A program made the position numbers and the translations under genes. Under the pieces are notes generated by a model. The model saw nothing but the letters and a program-made list of their open reading frames with translations. It did not search any database and was not told the DNA's origin. Below are positions 46,765 through 56,798 of a stretch of 64,000 nucleotides of DNA, piece after piece; position 1 is the first letter of the stretch; the number at the start of each line of letters is the position of its first letter. The DNA lies in NCBI RefSeq assembly GCF_002354895.1, contig NZ_CP023439.1, positions 3,410,001 through 3,474,000 of the forward strand. The letters run 5' to 3'. The stretch is from Thauera sp. K11. GTDB lineage: Bacteria; Pseudomonadota; Gammaproteobacteria; Burkholderiales; Rhodocyclaceae.

Positions 46765-47465
46765 CTGCGCGCCTTCCTTTCGCCCCAGTGCTCGGCGGCG
46801 AAGCCCGCGCCGATGCCCAGCGCGATCGCCGCGAACAGCCCCAGCCGCAGCGGCAGCCCGCGCAGGAACACCGCGCCCAGCCCGCCCACCAGCGCGGCGA
46901 GCAGCATCGGGCGCGTGCGTACCATCGGCACGACCATCACCATCAGCGCGATCGTCGCCATGAACTCCAGCGACCAGTCACGCGGCACCGCGCCGGCGCC
47001 GAGCACGCCGACCAGCACGCACACCTGCCACAGCACGAAGCCGTACAGCGACGGCGCCAGGTAGCAGCCCCAGCGCCACTGCGGGTCGTCGGACTTGAGC
47101 AGCTTGTCGGACACCACCGCGAACACGCCGTCGGTCAGCAGATAGCTGCTTGCCAGGCGGCGCGCCAGCGAATAGTCATGGAAGGCGGGCGCGATCGCCG
47201 CGCTGAAGATCAGGAAGCGCAGGTTCAGCACCAGCCCGGTCACGAAGATCAGCCACAGCGGTGCGCCGGCGGCGATCAGCGGCAAGGTGCCGAGCTGCGC
47301 GGTGGCGGCGAACACGAGCAGGCTCATGCCCATCGCCTCGAGCCCGGACAGCCCGATCGAGCGCATCGCGATGCCCGTGACCACCGCCCAGGGCATCAGG
47401 CCGACCGAGATCGGCAGGAACGCGCGCATGCCCTCGCGGGCACCGCGGCGAAAGGGGGAATCCAT
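46761..47465 (-). CDS. azlC: AzlC, large subunit of branched-chain amino-acid exporter
   Basis: 234 residues, LIV-E family. AzlC motifs are GMRAFLPISVGLMPWAVVTG, FAATAQLGTLPLIAAGAPLW and LNLRFLIFSAAIAPAF, followed by a hydrophobic C-terminal half. Its neighbours show no amino-acid enzymes, so the cargo is only assumed from the family. Confidence 0.93.
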   Translation of the reverse strand: MDSPFRRGAREGMRAFLPISVGLMPWAVVTGIAMRSIGLSGLEAMGMSLLVFAATAQLGTLPLIAAGAPLWLIFVTGLVLNLRFLIFSAAIAPAFHDYSLARRLASSYLLTDGVFAVVSDKLLKSDDPQWRWGCYLAPSLYGFVLWQVCVLVGVLGAGAVPRDWSLEFMATIALMVMVVPMVRTRPMLLAALVGGLGAVFLRGLPLRLGLFAAIALGIGAGFAAEHWGERKARR

Positions 47466-47519
47466 CGGCAGGGACCGGAAAAGGAACGGAGTATATCGGC
47501 GGCGGCGGCCGGCCCGGCT

Positions 47520-48758
47520 TCAGTCCTTGTTGGCCAGGGCGACGAAGTCCGCCTTCTCCATCAGCCACGACACGACGAAACCGGCGACCAGCCCCCAGAA
47601 CGCGGCGCCGATGTTCAGGATGCCGATGTCGGTGACCGCCACGAGCAGGCTCACGAGCGCGCCCAGCGTGAACCTGCCCGCGCCGAACGAGGCGATGAAG
47701 GCGCCCTGCAGCACGCGCAGCATGGCCAGGCCGCCGAGCACCATGATGAATTCCTTGGGCGCGGCCAGCATCAGGCCGGTGAAGGTCGGCGCCATCAGGC
47801 CGAACAGCAGGCCGAACGCGCCGAAGGTCAAGGCCGCGGTGTATTGGCGCTCCAGCTTGCCCGACGACGTCATCAGCGCGTTGCTGGGGCCGGTGAGGCA
47901 GGTGCTGACCGCGCCGACCGCGGCGCTGAGCGCGGCGCCGATGCCGCAGGCCACCGCGATGGCGTTGACCGGCGGGTCGTGCCTGGCATTCTTCAGCACC
48001 GCGACGCCCTGCCCGTTCTGCACCACCAGCACGGTGATCGCGAGCGGCACCACCAGTTCCACCAGCGCGCCCACCGACCACACCGGCGCCTGCACGACCG
48101 GCGCCACCAGGGCGAAGCTGCCCAGCGCGCCGGTGTCGATCTGTCCCAGCAGGCCGACCGCCAGCGCGCCGACCAGCAGCGTGCCGATCAGCGGCGGCAT
48201 GCGCCTGGCGAGCGCCGGGCTCGCCGACAGGATCAGGAAGACGACGACCATGGGCGCGGCGACCGCGACGTTGCCGTGCAGCGCGCGCACCAGGTCGAGG
48301 CCGAAGCGCAGGAACACGCCGGCCACCATGCCCATGACGATGGGCATGGGCAGCGCCGACATCAGCCGCTTGACCCAGCCGCTGGCACCCATCACCAGGA
48401 TCAGCAGGCTGGTGGCGTAGAACGCCCCGATCACCTCGGCGAAGCTCAGGTGCTGCAGCGCCGGCCCCACCAGCACGGTGCCGGGGATGGTCCAGGCGAA
48501 GCCGAGCGGCGATTTGTAGCGCCAGCTCATCGCGATGGTGACGAGGCCGTTGACGAAGAACACGCCGAACACCCACGACGCCAGCTCGGCCTGCGACAAC
48601 CCGCCGCGGGTGCCGACCGACAGGATGATGGCGAGCGGACCGGTGGCCGAGAAGATGAAGGCGATCAGGCCATTGACGAAGTAGGTCAGGCCGTAGTCGG
48701 AAAGGATCTGGCGCGGGGGCGGCGCCGGCAGGGTGGGGCGTTCGAGTTGGGCGAGCAT
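47520..48758 (-). CDS. benE: BenE family benzoate/H+ symporter
   Basis: A 412-residue inner-membrane permease with about twelve helices. BenE landmarks are WVFGVFFVNGLVTIAMSWRY, ALPMPIVMGMVAGVFLRFGL, VVQNGQGVAVLKNARHDPP and TCLTGPSNALMTSSG. It would import benzoate or a related aromatic acid. ATG 48758 (GAGG six bases upstream) gives the family N-terminus. No catabolic genes lie beside it in this window. Confidence 0.93.
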   Translation of the reverse strand: MLAQLERPTLPAPPPRQILSDYGLTYFVNGLIAFIFSATGPLAIILSVGTRGGLSQAELASWVFGVFFVNGLVTIAMSWRYKSPLGFAWTIPGTVLVGPALQHLSFAEVIGAFYATSLLILVMGASGWVKRLMSALPMPIVMGMVAGVFLRFGLDLVRALHGNVAVAAPMVVVFLILSASPALARRMPPLIGTLLVGALAVGLLGQIDTGALGSFALVAPVVQAPVWSVGALVELVVPLAITVLVVQNGQGVAVLKNARHDPPVNAIAVACGIGAALSAAVGAVSTCLTGPSNALMTSSGKLERQYTAALTFGAFGLLFGLMAPTFTGLMLAAPKEFIMVLGGLAMLRVLQGAFIASFGAGRFTLGALVSLLVAVTDIGILNIGAAFWGLVAGFVVSWLMEKADFVALANKD

Positions 48759-49033
48759 TCGGGGCCTCGATTCTCCGGTCGGGTTGTCTGCAGCCTGCGC
48801 GGCGGTACACGCCGCGCGAGCCGGGGAACACCGTCGCCAGGAGTGCGGAATGCCATCCATTCCGCCTTTACCGCCGCCGATGAAGCCGGCTCTCGCAAGT
48901 TGCATCGCAGCAAATTATCGTTATTCGCCGCTCCGGGATAAACGCTAGTACTACCGCTTCACTATTCATTCACGCAAAACAATCGTAGTGAAACCGGCAG
49001 CATGCCAAGGCACCCGCCTTTGCCAGGGCGATC

Positions 49034-49188
49034 GCACGATGGTTTTCCATCGGCCCGAACGACGCGACACGGCAGGTCTGGTGGCGGGGGATGCGTGGAG
49101 CGGGCGAGGACTGTCCGAGCCCCGAGCGCAGCGAGGGCGAGTTCCGCAGCCCGCGGAACGCCTCCCCCGCCACCAGACCGGATTCAGG
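49034..49188. repeat. Palindromic dispersed repeat, copy B
   Basis: Same orientation as copy A at 30861-31015 and about 90% identical over 155 bp, including the ACGCGACACGG-like left flank (GACGCGACACGGCAGG here) and the inverted terminal arms. Most differences are single-base changes. Confidence 0.85.
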
Positions 49189-49290
49189 AGACACACGGAA
49201 CGAGCGGAGATTGCCCAAGCACCGGACCAAGCGAGCCCGGATTCCACCGCTCGACCGAACGCATCCCCCGCCAGACCAGATTCCACGCAC
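49189..49290. repeat. Degenerate partial copy of the dispersed repeat
   Basis: Directly after copy B, this stretch retains scattered pieces of the right half (GAACGCATCCCCCGCC, then AGACCAGATTCCA) with many changes between, suggesting an older tandem insertion that has decayed. Confidence 0.5.
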
Positions 49291-49342
49291 TCATGCGATC
49301 GCCCCGCCGCCTTTGCCGCGGTGCGAACGCAAGCGCAGATTG

Positions 49343-50065
49343 CTAGCGCGGCGCCTTGCGCAGCATGTGCGGCGGCATCACGCCGCGCGCGCCGCTGTCC
49401 AGCGTCACCCCGTAGGCGAGTTCCGGACCTTGCGGCCCGGCGACCTGGCTGACGTGGGTCACCCGGCCGCGCACCCAGGCCGGGCCCGAGCGCGCATAGA
49501 CCACCTCACCCACCGAGAAACTGCGCGCCATCGCCGCCGCCGGCTGGGGTGCGCGCTGCTGCTGCGGCGCCTGCACCGCCGGCGCAGTGCGCGCCGTGGC
49601 GCGGCCTTCCGGACACAGCACTTCCCATTGCTGCGAGATGCCCAGCCCGCCACTGGCGTTGTCGCGGCCGACGATCTGGCCGCCACGGTCGCGCCAGCGC
49701 GTACGCCCGCCGCCGATGTCGCTGTTGTCCCAGCGTCCGGCCAGCGTGTAGGTCTCGCCATCGACGGCGGTGATGCGGCCGCGGGTGCAGTCGGCCGAAG
49801 CGCGGTAGGTGCGCTTGGCCTCGGGCGAGGACAGTTCGCGCTGCGCGCAGCCGCGGTCGCCCGGCGACCAGTTCTGGCACCAGCCCTCGATCTCCTCGCG
49901 CGTCACGCGCGCCTCGGCCGCCGCCTTGGCGGTCCCGATGCCGGATTTCGAGACCACGGAAGGCGCCCAGTGCTTGCTGCCCAGCGACAGCCACTCGCCG
50001 CCGGCGGCAGCCGCCGCGCCGGACAGGCCGGCGAGCAACGACCCGATGACCACTTCCATTCGCAT
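49343..50065 (-). CDS. Uncharacterised exported protein
   Basis: 240 residues with a signal peptide (VIGSLLAGLSGAAAAAGGEW). The middle has four to five Cys (EGWCQNWSPGDRGCAQREL, ADCTRGRITAVDGETYTLAG), and the C-terminus looks like a small barrel (FSVGEVVYARSGPAWVRGRV). GGAGG lies a few bases before ATG 50065. No family is recognised; co-occurrence with the DUF3025 gene is only positional. Confidence 0.75.
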   Translation of the reverse strand: MRMEVVIGSLLAGLSGAAAAAGGEWLSLGSKHWAPSVVSKSGIGTAKAAAEARVTREEIEGWCQNWSPGDRGCAQRELSSPEAKRTYRASADCTRGRITAVDGETYTLAGRWDNSDIGGGRTRWRDRGGQIVGRDNASGGLGISQQWEVLCPEGRATARTAPAVQAPQQQRAPQPAAAMARSFSVGEVVYARSGPAWVRGRVTHVSQVAGPQGPELAYGVTLDSGARGVMPPHMLRKAPR

Positions 50066-50137
50066 GTCCGCCTCCTCGTTCCGCTGCCCGCACCACTCGC
50101 GGCCGCCCCGTGCGCGCCGCCAGCCCCGATTTTCACA

Positions 50138-50977
50138 CTAGCCGATGGCGGAAGACTGCGCAGCACGCGCCTCGCGCCGCGGCCGGAACTGGCGCGTGTC
50201 GCGGTAGTAGGCGGCGCACTCGCTGGCGGGCGTCACGCCCGGGATGCCCAGCAGCGGCAGCGGCGACAGGTCGCGCGGCGTGGCGATGCAGGCGGGGCCG
50301 GACAGCCGGGCGGCGAGCCAGGCGTCGGTCTCCGCCTGCCGCTCCGCGCGCCCCAGCGCCAGCCACGCCGGCTCGACCACCCGATACACCGCCTTCGCGC
50401 ACAGGCCGGCGAACGGCGCGCGCAGTTGATCCCAACTGCCGTGGCCGAACACCATGAAGCAGGTCGTCCGCATCAGCCGCTCGCGGCGGCGCCAGAAGAC
50501 CTCCTCCCACTCGTGCGCCGCCAGCAGGGACGGGATCTCGCCATCGGCGCAGACGACCACCATGCCGCACTCGTCGAACTGCGTCAGCGCGTCGCGCCGC
50601 CAGCCGCGCCCGGGCAGGCCCGCCCGTTCACGCGCCAGCCGCTCCTCCATGTGCAGCGCATTGCAGGCGGCCTTGCTGCGCGGCCAGACGCACCACGCCA
50701 GCGCGTTGAAGAAGTCGTGCCAGTCGCCGGCGCGGGTGGGCACCTCGCCGGTGGCGTGGATGTGCGCCTCGTAGCCATCCATCCCGGCCCGCGGTTCGGC
50801 GAAGCGGATCGGCCGCCCCGACCCGCTCGCGGCCGCCGGCGCGACGCGGCGCAGCAGTCCGGTGAGTTGCTGCGCATCCGGCACGCCGGAACCGCCGCAG
50901 GCCGCCAGCAGGTGGGCGATGGGCTCGAACAGCGGGCGCGCCGCGTGGGCGGCCGGCCCGGAAGCCCCGTCGCTCAT
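50138..50977 (-). CDS. DUF3025 family protein
   Basis: 279 residues, cytoplasmic. DUF3025 features: YEAHIHATGEVPTRAGDWHD followed by FFNALAWCVWPRSKAACNAL, ALTQFDECGMVVVCADGE and FMVFGHGSWDQL. The function is unknown. ATG 50977 overlaps the stop of the upstream small gene (ATGA). Confidence 0.88.
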   Translation of the reverse strand: MSDGASGPAAHAARPLFEPIAHLLAACGGSGVPDAQQLTGLLRRVAPAAASGSGRPIRFAEPRAGMDGYEAHIHATGEVPTRAGDWHDFFNALAWCVWPRSKAACNALHMEERLARERAGLPGRGWRRDALTQFDECGMVVVCADGEIPSLLAAHEWEEVFWRRRERLMRTTCFMVFGHGSWDQLRAPFAGLCAKAVYRVVEPAWLALGRAERQAETDAWLAARLSGPACIATPRDLSPLPLLGIPGVTPASECAAYYRDTRQFRPRREARAAQSSAIG

Positions 50978-51315
50978 CGCCCCCCGCAGGGATGGCGGTC
51001 GGCGCCGCAGCGGTCGAAATCGCCCAGCGGCCGGTTGAAGGTGTATTCGAAGGGAGCGGCGACCCACTCGCGCGCCGTATCCCCGGCGCTGCCGCTCGGC
51101 ACGGTGAAGGGTAAAGCCAGCACGAAGCCGGCGGTGCCGATCACGGTGGCGATGATGCCCAGCGGCCGCACCACCACCAGATCGACGGCCATGTCGCCGC
51201 CGCGGTCGCCGGTCACGGTGTCGTTCTGCTGGGCGGCAACCGGCGCGACAGGCGACAGCGCCAGTGCGGCGATCAGGGAGAGTGCCTGCACGCGGTTCCG
51301 AAGAAGTCGTTTCAT
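50974..51315 (-). CDS. Small exported membrane protein
   Basis: 113 residues: a signal peptide (VQALSLIAALALSPVAPVAA), then one hydrophobic helix (PLGIIATVIGTAGFVLALPF) and a short tail (REWVAAPFEYTFNRPLGDFD). GGAG lies seven bases before ATG 51315. The pattern occurs widely in proteobacterial hypothetical proteins; no function is known to me. It is coupled to the DUF3025 gene. Confidence 0.78.
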   Translation of the reverse strand: MKRLLRNRVQALSLIAALALSPVAPVAAQQNDTVTGDRGGDMAVDLVVVRPLGIIATVIGTAGFVLALPFTVPSGSAGDTAREWVAAPFEYTFNRPLGDFDRCGADRHPCGGR

Positions 51316-51624
51316 GTGCTGCTCCTGACGATGCGTTCGCCGTTTCCCGGGCGCCATTGTCGCCCATCCCTGCCACGGACGCGCCGCACAGACGCACCTG
51401 CGCTCCTCCGCGGCGGCCCGTCCTGCACTTCCGGCCTTCCGCCGGCTACGTTGTCGACCACGCCTTTCTCCGCCGATTCCGCCCCGGCCGCGCGCGCATC
51501 GCACGCCGCGCCGCGCATTCCCCGAGCGGCGGCGCCTCCACGCGCAGGCATGCCCCGCAGCAGCAGCCGAAAGCGGTCCGCACCACCGGCGCGCGGAGCC
51601 CGCGCGGCGCCTCGCGCCTTCCGC
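51316..51624. other. Intergenic region, nothing recognised
   Basis: 309 GC-rich bases between the small exported protein and the DUF411 gene. Short GC inverted repeats near 51585-51615 could end the DUF411 transcript, but there is no T tract. No gene is supported. Confidence 0.4.
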
Positions 51625-52104
51625 TCAGTGCCGCGCGAAGACCGTGCTGCGGCCTTCGCGGTCGAAGCCGACGACCTCGTAGCGGTCGGCGGGGAACGGT
51701 CCCTCCATGCCGGGCGAGCCCTGCGGCATGCCCGGCGCAGCGATGCCGGCGATCGCCGGCTTTTCGGCGAGCAGGCGCTTGACGTCGGCGGCCGGCACGT
51801 GGCCCTCGATCACGTAGCCGCCCACCTTCGCGGTGTGGCAGGAACCCAGTGCCTGCGGCACGCCCGCGGTGCGCTTGACCTCGCCCATGCCGGGCGTGGC
51901 GATCTCCTTCACCGCGAAACCGCCGGCGCGCATGTGCTCGGCCCACTTGCCGCAGCAGCCGCAGTTCGGGTCCTTGTACATCATCACCTCGTCCGCGGCG
52001 GCGACGGCCGGGGGCAGTGCGAGGACGGCCGCGCAGGCGAGCGCGCCGGGCAGGCCGCGCCACGCGGCGGCCGGCCGGAAGCCGGAATGGAATGGATGCT
52101 TCAT
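51625..52104 (-). CDS. DUF411 metal-binding protein
   Basis: A 159-residue exported protein of the DUF411 family, often found in copper-resistance loci. The conserved start of the domain is MMYKDPNCGCCGKWAEHMRA (CGCC motif), with a later Cys and His in GVPQALGSCHTAKVGGYVIE. A signal peptide precedes it. It follows the sensor kinase by 30 bp, supporting a copper role. Confidence 0.92.
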   Translation of the reverse strand: MKHPFHSGFRPAAAWRGLPGALACAAVLALPPAVAAADEVMMYKDPNCGCCGKWAEHMRAGGFAVKEIATPGMGEVKRTAGVPQALGSCHTAKVGGYVIEGHVPAADVKRLLAEKPAIAGIAAPGMPQGSPGMEGPFPADRYEVVGFDREGRSTVFARH

Positions 52105-52134
52105 GCTGCGTTCTCCACAAGGATGTTCGATGTC

Positions 52135-53556
52135 TCAACCGGCCACGCGCGCCGGCCGGGGACGGGCGAGCGGCAGGTGAAGGATGAAGCGCGTCTCCCC
52201 GGCATCGGACGCCGCCTCCACCCGTCCGCCATGCGCCTCGACGATGGAACGGGTGATCGCCAGCCCCAGCCCGGCGCCCTCTCCGCGGTCGCGGCGCCCG
52301 GGGCCGGCGCGGTGGAAGCGCTCGAAGATGCGCGGCAGTTCCTCCGCGGGAATGGGCTTGCCAGCGTTGCGTACCGCGATCACCGCCTCGTCGCCCCGAT
52401 GCCCGACGTCGATGGCGACCGTGCCGCCGGCCGGCGTGTGGCGCAGCGCGTTCGACAGCAGGTTGGACAGCGCCCGGCGCAGCATCAGGCGGTCGCCCGC
52501 CACCGCGACGCCTTCTCCCGCTTCGTGCACCGAGATGCGCACGCCGCCCTCGTCGGCCAGCGCCTCGTAGAACTCGGCCAGCGCGCGCGCCTCGTCGGCC
52601 AGCGTGACGGTCTCGACCGGCAGCGGCAGACGGCCGTTCTCGGCCTGGGCGAGGAACAGCATGTCGCCCACCATGCGCGCGATGCGCTCGTATTCCTCGA
52701 GGTTGGAGCCCAGCACCTCGCGGTACTCGTCGGCGCTGCGCACCTGCGACAGCGCCACCGCTGTCTGCGTCATCAGGTTGGAGACCGGCGTGCGCAGCTC
52801 GTGGGCGATGTCGGCGGAAAAATCCGACAACCGCCGGAACGAAGACTGCAGGCGGTCGAGCATGCCGTTGAAGGCTTCCACCAGTTCGCGCACTTCGGAC
52901 GGGGCGTTGCGCTCGTCCAGGCGCCGGTCGAGGTGGTCGGCCGACAGGCCGCACGCGGTCGCCGTCACCCGGCGCAGCGGCGCCAGGCCGCGCCGCGCCG
53001 CGACCCAGCCCAGCAGCGCCGCCGCGGCCGCTGCCAGCGAGATGCCCAGCCACAGCCGGCTGCGCACCGTCTCGAGGAAGTGCAGATGGTGGGAGATGTC
53101 CAGCGCCACCAGCACGCGCACCTCGCCTGCCGCAACCGCCGCATCCGGCGCCGGCAGGCGAAAGACGGATTCGCGGCCGATGTAGCGGCGCCCGTCCTGC
53201 GTCCAGGCCGCGCCGGCGGCGGGCAGGGCGGTGCCGGCGCGCTGCGCGGCGTCGAAATTCGACGGCCGGAAGGCGTAGATCTCCGCGCCTTCGGCATCGC
53301 GGATCAGCACTGCGACGGTGTCGAAGCCGACCAGCGCATCGTCCAGCCGCCGCGGCAGCGTCGCCAGCGCCTGCGGGTCGCCGGTGCGCTGCAACTGGTT
53401 GCCGATCAGCGTCATCCTGCCCGCCAGCTCGTGCGCATCGAGTTCGTCGAAGTGCGCCTCCACCGCCCGCCCCAGCACCACCGCGACAACCACCAGCAGG
53501 CCGGCCGTCGCCGCGGCGAACAGCAGCGCCAGGCGCGCGGTCAGCGACAGCCTCAC
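52135..53556 (-). CDS. Copper-type sensor histidine kinase (CusS/CopS-like)
   Basis: 473 residues: TM1 ([20 protein letters not shown]), a periplasmic sensor of about 130 residues, TM2, HAMP, the dimerisation helix with phospho-His ([20 protein letters not shown]) and the ATPase ([35 protein letters not shown]). The layout and DUF411 neighbour match heavy-metal sensor kinases. GTG 53556 overlaps the regulator stop. Confidence 0.92.
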   Translation of the reverse strand: MRLSLTARLALLFAAATAGLLVVVAVVLGRAVEAHFDELDAHELAGRMTLIGNQLQRTGDPQALATLPRRLDDALVGFDTVAVLIRDAEGAEIYAFRPSNFDAAQRAGTALPAAGAAWTQDGRRYIGRESVFRLPAPDAAVAAGEVRVLVALDISHHLHFLETVRSRLWLGISLAAAAAALLGWVAARRGLAPLRRVTATACGLSADHLDRRLDERNAPSEVRELVEAFNGMLDRLQSSFRRLSDFSADIAHELRTPVSNLMTQTAVALSQVRSADEYREVLGSNLEEYERIARMVGDMLFLAQAENGRLPLPVETVTLADEARALAEFYEALADEGGVRISVHEAGEGVAVAGDRLMLRRALSNLLSNALRHTPAGGTVAIDVGHRGDEAVIAVRNAGKPIPAEELPRIFERFHRAGPGRRDRGEGAGLGLAITRSIVEAHGGRVEAASDAGETRFILHLPLARPRPARVAG

Positions 53557-54236
53557 CGCGCCGGCTCCGCCGCGTCCAGCACGTAGCCCATGCCGCGCAC
53601 GGTGCGGATCAGCTTGGGCTCGAAGGGTTCGTCCACCTTGGCGCGCAGCCGCCGCACCGCCACCTCGATGACGTTGGTGTCGCTGTCGAAGTTCATGTCC
53701 CACACCTGCGAGGCGATCAGCGAGCGCGGCAGCACCTCGCCCTGGCGGCGCAGCAGCAGTTCCAGCAGCGCGAACTCCTTGGCGGTGAGGTCGATGCGGG
53801 TGCCGCCCCGCGTCACCCGGCGGCGCAGCAGGTCGAGTTCGAGATCGGCCGCGCGCAGCACCTCCGCCTCCCTGGTCTTGCCGCGGCGCAGCAGCGTGCG
53901 CACGCGCGCCAGCAGTTCGGAGAAGGCGAAGGGCTTCACGAGGTAGTCGTCGGCCCCGAGTTCCAGCCCGCGCACCCTGTCCTCCACCTGGTCACGCGCG
54001 GTCAGGAACAGCACCGGCATGTCGTGCCCGCCGCGGCGCACCGTCTGCAGCACGCCCCAGCCATCGAGCGAAGGCAGCATCACGTCGAGCACGACGAGGT
54101 CGTATTCGCCGGTGAGCGCGAGATGCAGGCCGTCGAGGCCGTCGCGCGCGAGGTCGACGACGAAGCCGGCCTCGCTCAGGCCCTGGCGCAGGTAGTCGCC
54201 GGTCTTGGGTTCGTCCTCGACGATCAGGATCTTCAC
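53553..54236 (-). CDS. Copper-type response regulator (CusR/CopR-like)
   Basis: 227 residues: a receiver domain ([20 protein letters not shown]; phospho-Asp in [17 protein letters not shown]) and an OmpR-type winged helix ([38 protein letters not shown]). GTG 54236 gives the usual start of the family; ATG 54278 is in frame upstream. A perfect palindrome 73 bp upstream is a likely autoregulatory box. Confidence 0.94.
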   Translation of the reverse strand: MKILIVEDEPKTGDYLRQGLSEAGFVVDLARDGLDGLHLALTGEYDLVVLDVMLPSLDGWGVLQTVRRGGHDMPVLFLTARDQVEDRVRGLELGADDYLVKPFAFSELLARVRTLLRRGKTREAEVLRAADLELDLLRRRVTRGGTRIDLTAKEFALLELLLRRQGEVLPRSLIASQVWDMNFDSDTNVIEVAVRRLRAKVDEPFEPKLIRTVRGMGYVLDAAEPAR

Positions 54237-54308
54237 CGCGGTCTCGCGTCGGTTCGTGCAGGCAGGTTCCGGGCGCATTGTGCCCGGCGGCGGCGAGGGC
54301 GGCAGCAG

Positions 54309-54326
54309 GATTACAAAGATGTAATC
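54309..54326 (-). promoter_or_regulatory. Copper-box-like palindrome
   Basis: GATTACAAAGATGTAATC is a perfect 7-bp inverted repeat around four bases, close to the ATTACA-N4-TGTAAT boxes bound by CopR/CusR-type regulators. It lies 73 bp upstream of the regulator gene and 331 bp upstream of the secretion gene on the other strand. Confidence 0.72.
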
Positions 54327-54656
54327 GCAACGTCAGCTTGTGGACGCCGCCCCGGCCCCACGTGCGAACCAGCCACCCCGTCGGCGTGGCCGCGCCCTCG
54401 ACCGCCCGGCAAGCCTGGACGCGGCTGCCCGGTGTCCGCACCCGGCGCGCGATATCCACATTTCCTCGGGCTGCGCCCGCTTCGATCTTGACTCTCCCGT
54501 CGGATGGTTCCCGAGATCGACGCCAAATATGCAGCTCACCTGTTTCAGTCCAGATAGATTTTCATTCTGGATTACCGAATGTGATATTCGTCATATTCAT
54601 ACTTTGGTGATCGGCTATTCTCGCGTGATGTTTGTATTCCATGAGAGTTGATCTAC
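54327..54656 (+). other. Intergenic region upstream of the type I secretion genes
   Basis: 330 bases: GC-rich at first, then distinctly AT-rich from about 54535 to the start of the ABC gene (TGTGATATTCGTCATATTCA and similar). Several -10-like hexamers (for example TATTCT at 54616) are present but no confident -35. It is likely the promoter region of the secretion system. Confidence 0.5.
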
Positions 54657-56798
54657 ATGTCGAACATGCGAGCAAGCTCAGGGCTTGCCTGCCTCATCAT
54701 GCTGGCTCGCCTGCACGGCGTGGCGGCGGACGCGGATGCGCTGCGTCACCGCCACGGCACCCCGGCCGGGGGCTTTCCGCTGCCGTCCATCCTGCTCTCC
54801 GCGCGCGAACTCGGCCTCAAGGCCCGGCACGGGCGCTTTCGCGGCGATGCCCTGGCGAACGCACCGCTGCCGGCCATCGCCTGTGACCGCGACGGCGGCT
54901 TCTTCATCCTCGCCCGCATCGAGCACGGCGCCGACCCCGGCGCCGAACGCCGCGTCCTGATCCAGGACCCCGCCACCGGCCGGCCCCAGATCCTGCCGGA
55001 AGCCGACTTCCTGGCCCGCTGGGACGGCACCCTCGTACTGCTGGCCTCGCGTGCCTCGCTCGCCGCCGAACTCGCCCGCTTCGACTTCTCCTGGTTCATC
55101 CCGGCCATCGTCAAGTACCGCAAGCTGCTCGGCGAGGTGCTCGTCGCCTCCTTCTTCCTCCAGCTCTTCGCCTTGGTCACGCCGCTCTTCTTCCAGGTGG
55201 TCATGGACAAGGTGCTGGTGCACAAAGGCTTTTCCACCCTCACCGTGATCGGGGTCGGCCTCGTGGTGGTCAATCTCTTCGAGAGCCTGCTCTCCGCACT
55301 GCGCACCTACCTCTTCGCCCATACCTCAAGCCGCATCGACGTCGAACTGGGCGCACGCCTCTTCCGCCACCTGCTCGACCTGCCGCTGGCCTACTTCGAA
55401 GCCCGCCGCGTCGGCGACTCGGTCGCGCGCGTGCGCGAACTGGAGAACATCCGCCAGTTCCTCACCGGCCAGGCGCTCACGCTGGTGCTCGACCTCTTCT
55501 TCTCCATCGTCTTCATCGCGGTCATGGCCTGGTACTCGGTCTGGCTCACGCTCGTCGTGCTCGCCACCCTGCCGCTCTACGCTGCGCTTTCCATCGGCGT
55601 CACCCCGCTGCTGCGCCGCCGCCTCAACGAAAAATTCCAGCGCGGCGCGGACAACCAGGCATTCCTGGTCGAATCGGTCGCCAACATCCAGACGGTCAAG
55701 GCGATGGCGGTCGAACCGCACTTCACCCGCCATTGGGACAACCAGCTCGCCGGCTACGTCGCGGCCGGCTTTCGCGTCACCCGCCTGGGCGCCTGGGCAT
55801 CCGAAGGCGTGGGCCTCATCGGCAAGCTCACCACGGTCGCCATCCTGTGGCTGGGCGCTTATCAGGTGATCGACGGCGCGCTCACCGTGGGCGGGCTGAT
55901 CGCCTTCAACATGCTCGCCGGGCGCGTCTCGCAGCCCATCATGCGGCTCGCCAACCTGTGGCAGGACTTCCAGCAGACCGGCATTTCGATGGCGCGCCTC
56001 GGCGACATCCTCAACACCCGCACCGAACTGCCCACCAGCCGCACGGCGCTGCCGGCGATGCAGGGACGCATCGAATTCGAACAGGTGCGCTTCCGCTACC
56101 GCCCGGACGGCGCGGAGATCCTCAAGGGCGTGTCCTTCGCCATCGCGCCGGGCGAAATCATCGGCATCGTCGGGCGCTCCGGCTCGGGCAAGAGCACGCT
56201 CACCAAACTGGTCCAGCGCCTCTACGTGCCCGAACGCGGCCGCGTGCTGGTCGACGGCGTCGATCTCGCGCTCGCCGACCCGGTCTGGCTGCGCCGCCAG
56301 ATCGGCGTGGTGCTGCAGGAGAACATGCTCTTCGCCCGCTCCATCCGCGACAACATCGCACTCACCGACCCCGGCGCCCCGCTCGAAGCCGTGATCGCCG
56401 CCGCGAAACTCGCCGGCGCGCACGACTTCATCATGCAGCTCCCGCAAGCCTACGACACCCCGGTGGGCGAGCACGGCGCCACGCTCTCCGGCGGCCAGCG
56501 CCAGCGCATCGCAATTGCCCGTGCCCTCATCACCAACCCGCGCATCCTCATCCTCGACGAGGCTACCAGCGCGCTCGACTACGAATCCGAACGCATCATC
56601 CAGGACAACATGCGCGACATCTGCCGGGGCCGCACCGTCATCGTCATCGCCCACCGCCTCTCGGCGGTGAAGGACGCCCACCGCATCCTGGTCATGGACC
56701 ACGGCGAACTCATCGAGGAAGGCCACCACGGCGAACTCAAGGAACGCCCCAACGGCACCTACGCCAAGCTCTATGCCTTGCAGCAGGGTAAGCCATGA
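54657..56798 (+). CDS. Type I secretion ABC transporter (HlyB-like, degenerate C39 domain)
   Basis: A 713-residue inner-membrane exporter for RTX proteins. The N-terminal C39-like domain reads [15 protein letters not shown] where active peptidases have ECGLACL, so the catalytic Cys is Ser and the domain should only bind substrate. Then follow a six-helix membrane domain (about 145-430) and an ATPase with Walker [10 protein letters not shown], signature [15 protein letters not shown] and Walker [16 protein letters not shown] 54657 follows a weak ribosome site. It overlaps the HlyD-like gene (ATGA). The RTX protein encoded at 59393 is the obvious cargo. No TolC homologue is in the downstream part of the window. 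Confidence 0.96.
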   Translation: MSNMRASSGLACLIMLARLHGVAADADALRHRHGTPAGGFPLPSILLSARELGLKARHGRFRGDALANAPLPAIACDRDGGFFILARIEHGADPGAERRVLIQDPATGRPQILPEADFLARWDGTLVLLASRASLAAELARFDFSWFIPAIVKYRKLLGEVLVASFFLQLFALVTPLFFQVVMDKVLVHKGFSTLTVIGVGLVVVNLFESLLSALRTYLFAHTSSRIDVELGARLFRHLLDLPLAYFEARRVGDSVARVRELENIRQFLTGQALTLVLDLFFSIVFIAVMAWYSVWLTLVVLATLPLYAALSIGVTPLLRRRLNEKFQRGADNQAFLVESVANIQTVKAMAVEPHFTRHWDNQLAGYVAAGFRVTRLGAWASEGVGLIGKLTTVAILWLGAYQVIDGALTVGGLIAFNMLAGRVSQPIMRLANLWQDFQQTGISMARLGDILNTRTELPTSRTALPAMQGRIEFEQVRFRYRPDGAEILKGVSFAIAPGEIIGIVGRSGSGKSTLTKLVQRLYVPERGRVLVDGVDLALADPVWLRRQIGVVLQENMLFARSIRDNIALTDPGAPLEAVIAAAKLAGAHDFIMQLPQAYDTPVGEHGATLSGGQRQRIAIARALITNPRILILDEATSALDYESERIIQDNMRDICRGRTVIVIAHRLSAVKDAHRILVMDHGELIEEGHHGELKERPNGTYAKLYALQQGKP

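Larger units (their letters stand above)
48759..49342. other. Intergenic region with repeats
   Basis: The first 275 bases, upstream of benE, include an AT-richer patch (about 48910-48995) with a weak inverted repeat (TTCACTA and TAGTGAA). The remainder is filled by the dispersed repeat and a degraded partial copy. No gene is seen. Confidence 0.6.

Noticed and set aside
51312..51551. 79-codon minus-strand frame before the small exported protein
   Set aside because: Arg/Gly/Ala-rich chance frame with no ribosome site or homology pattern.
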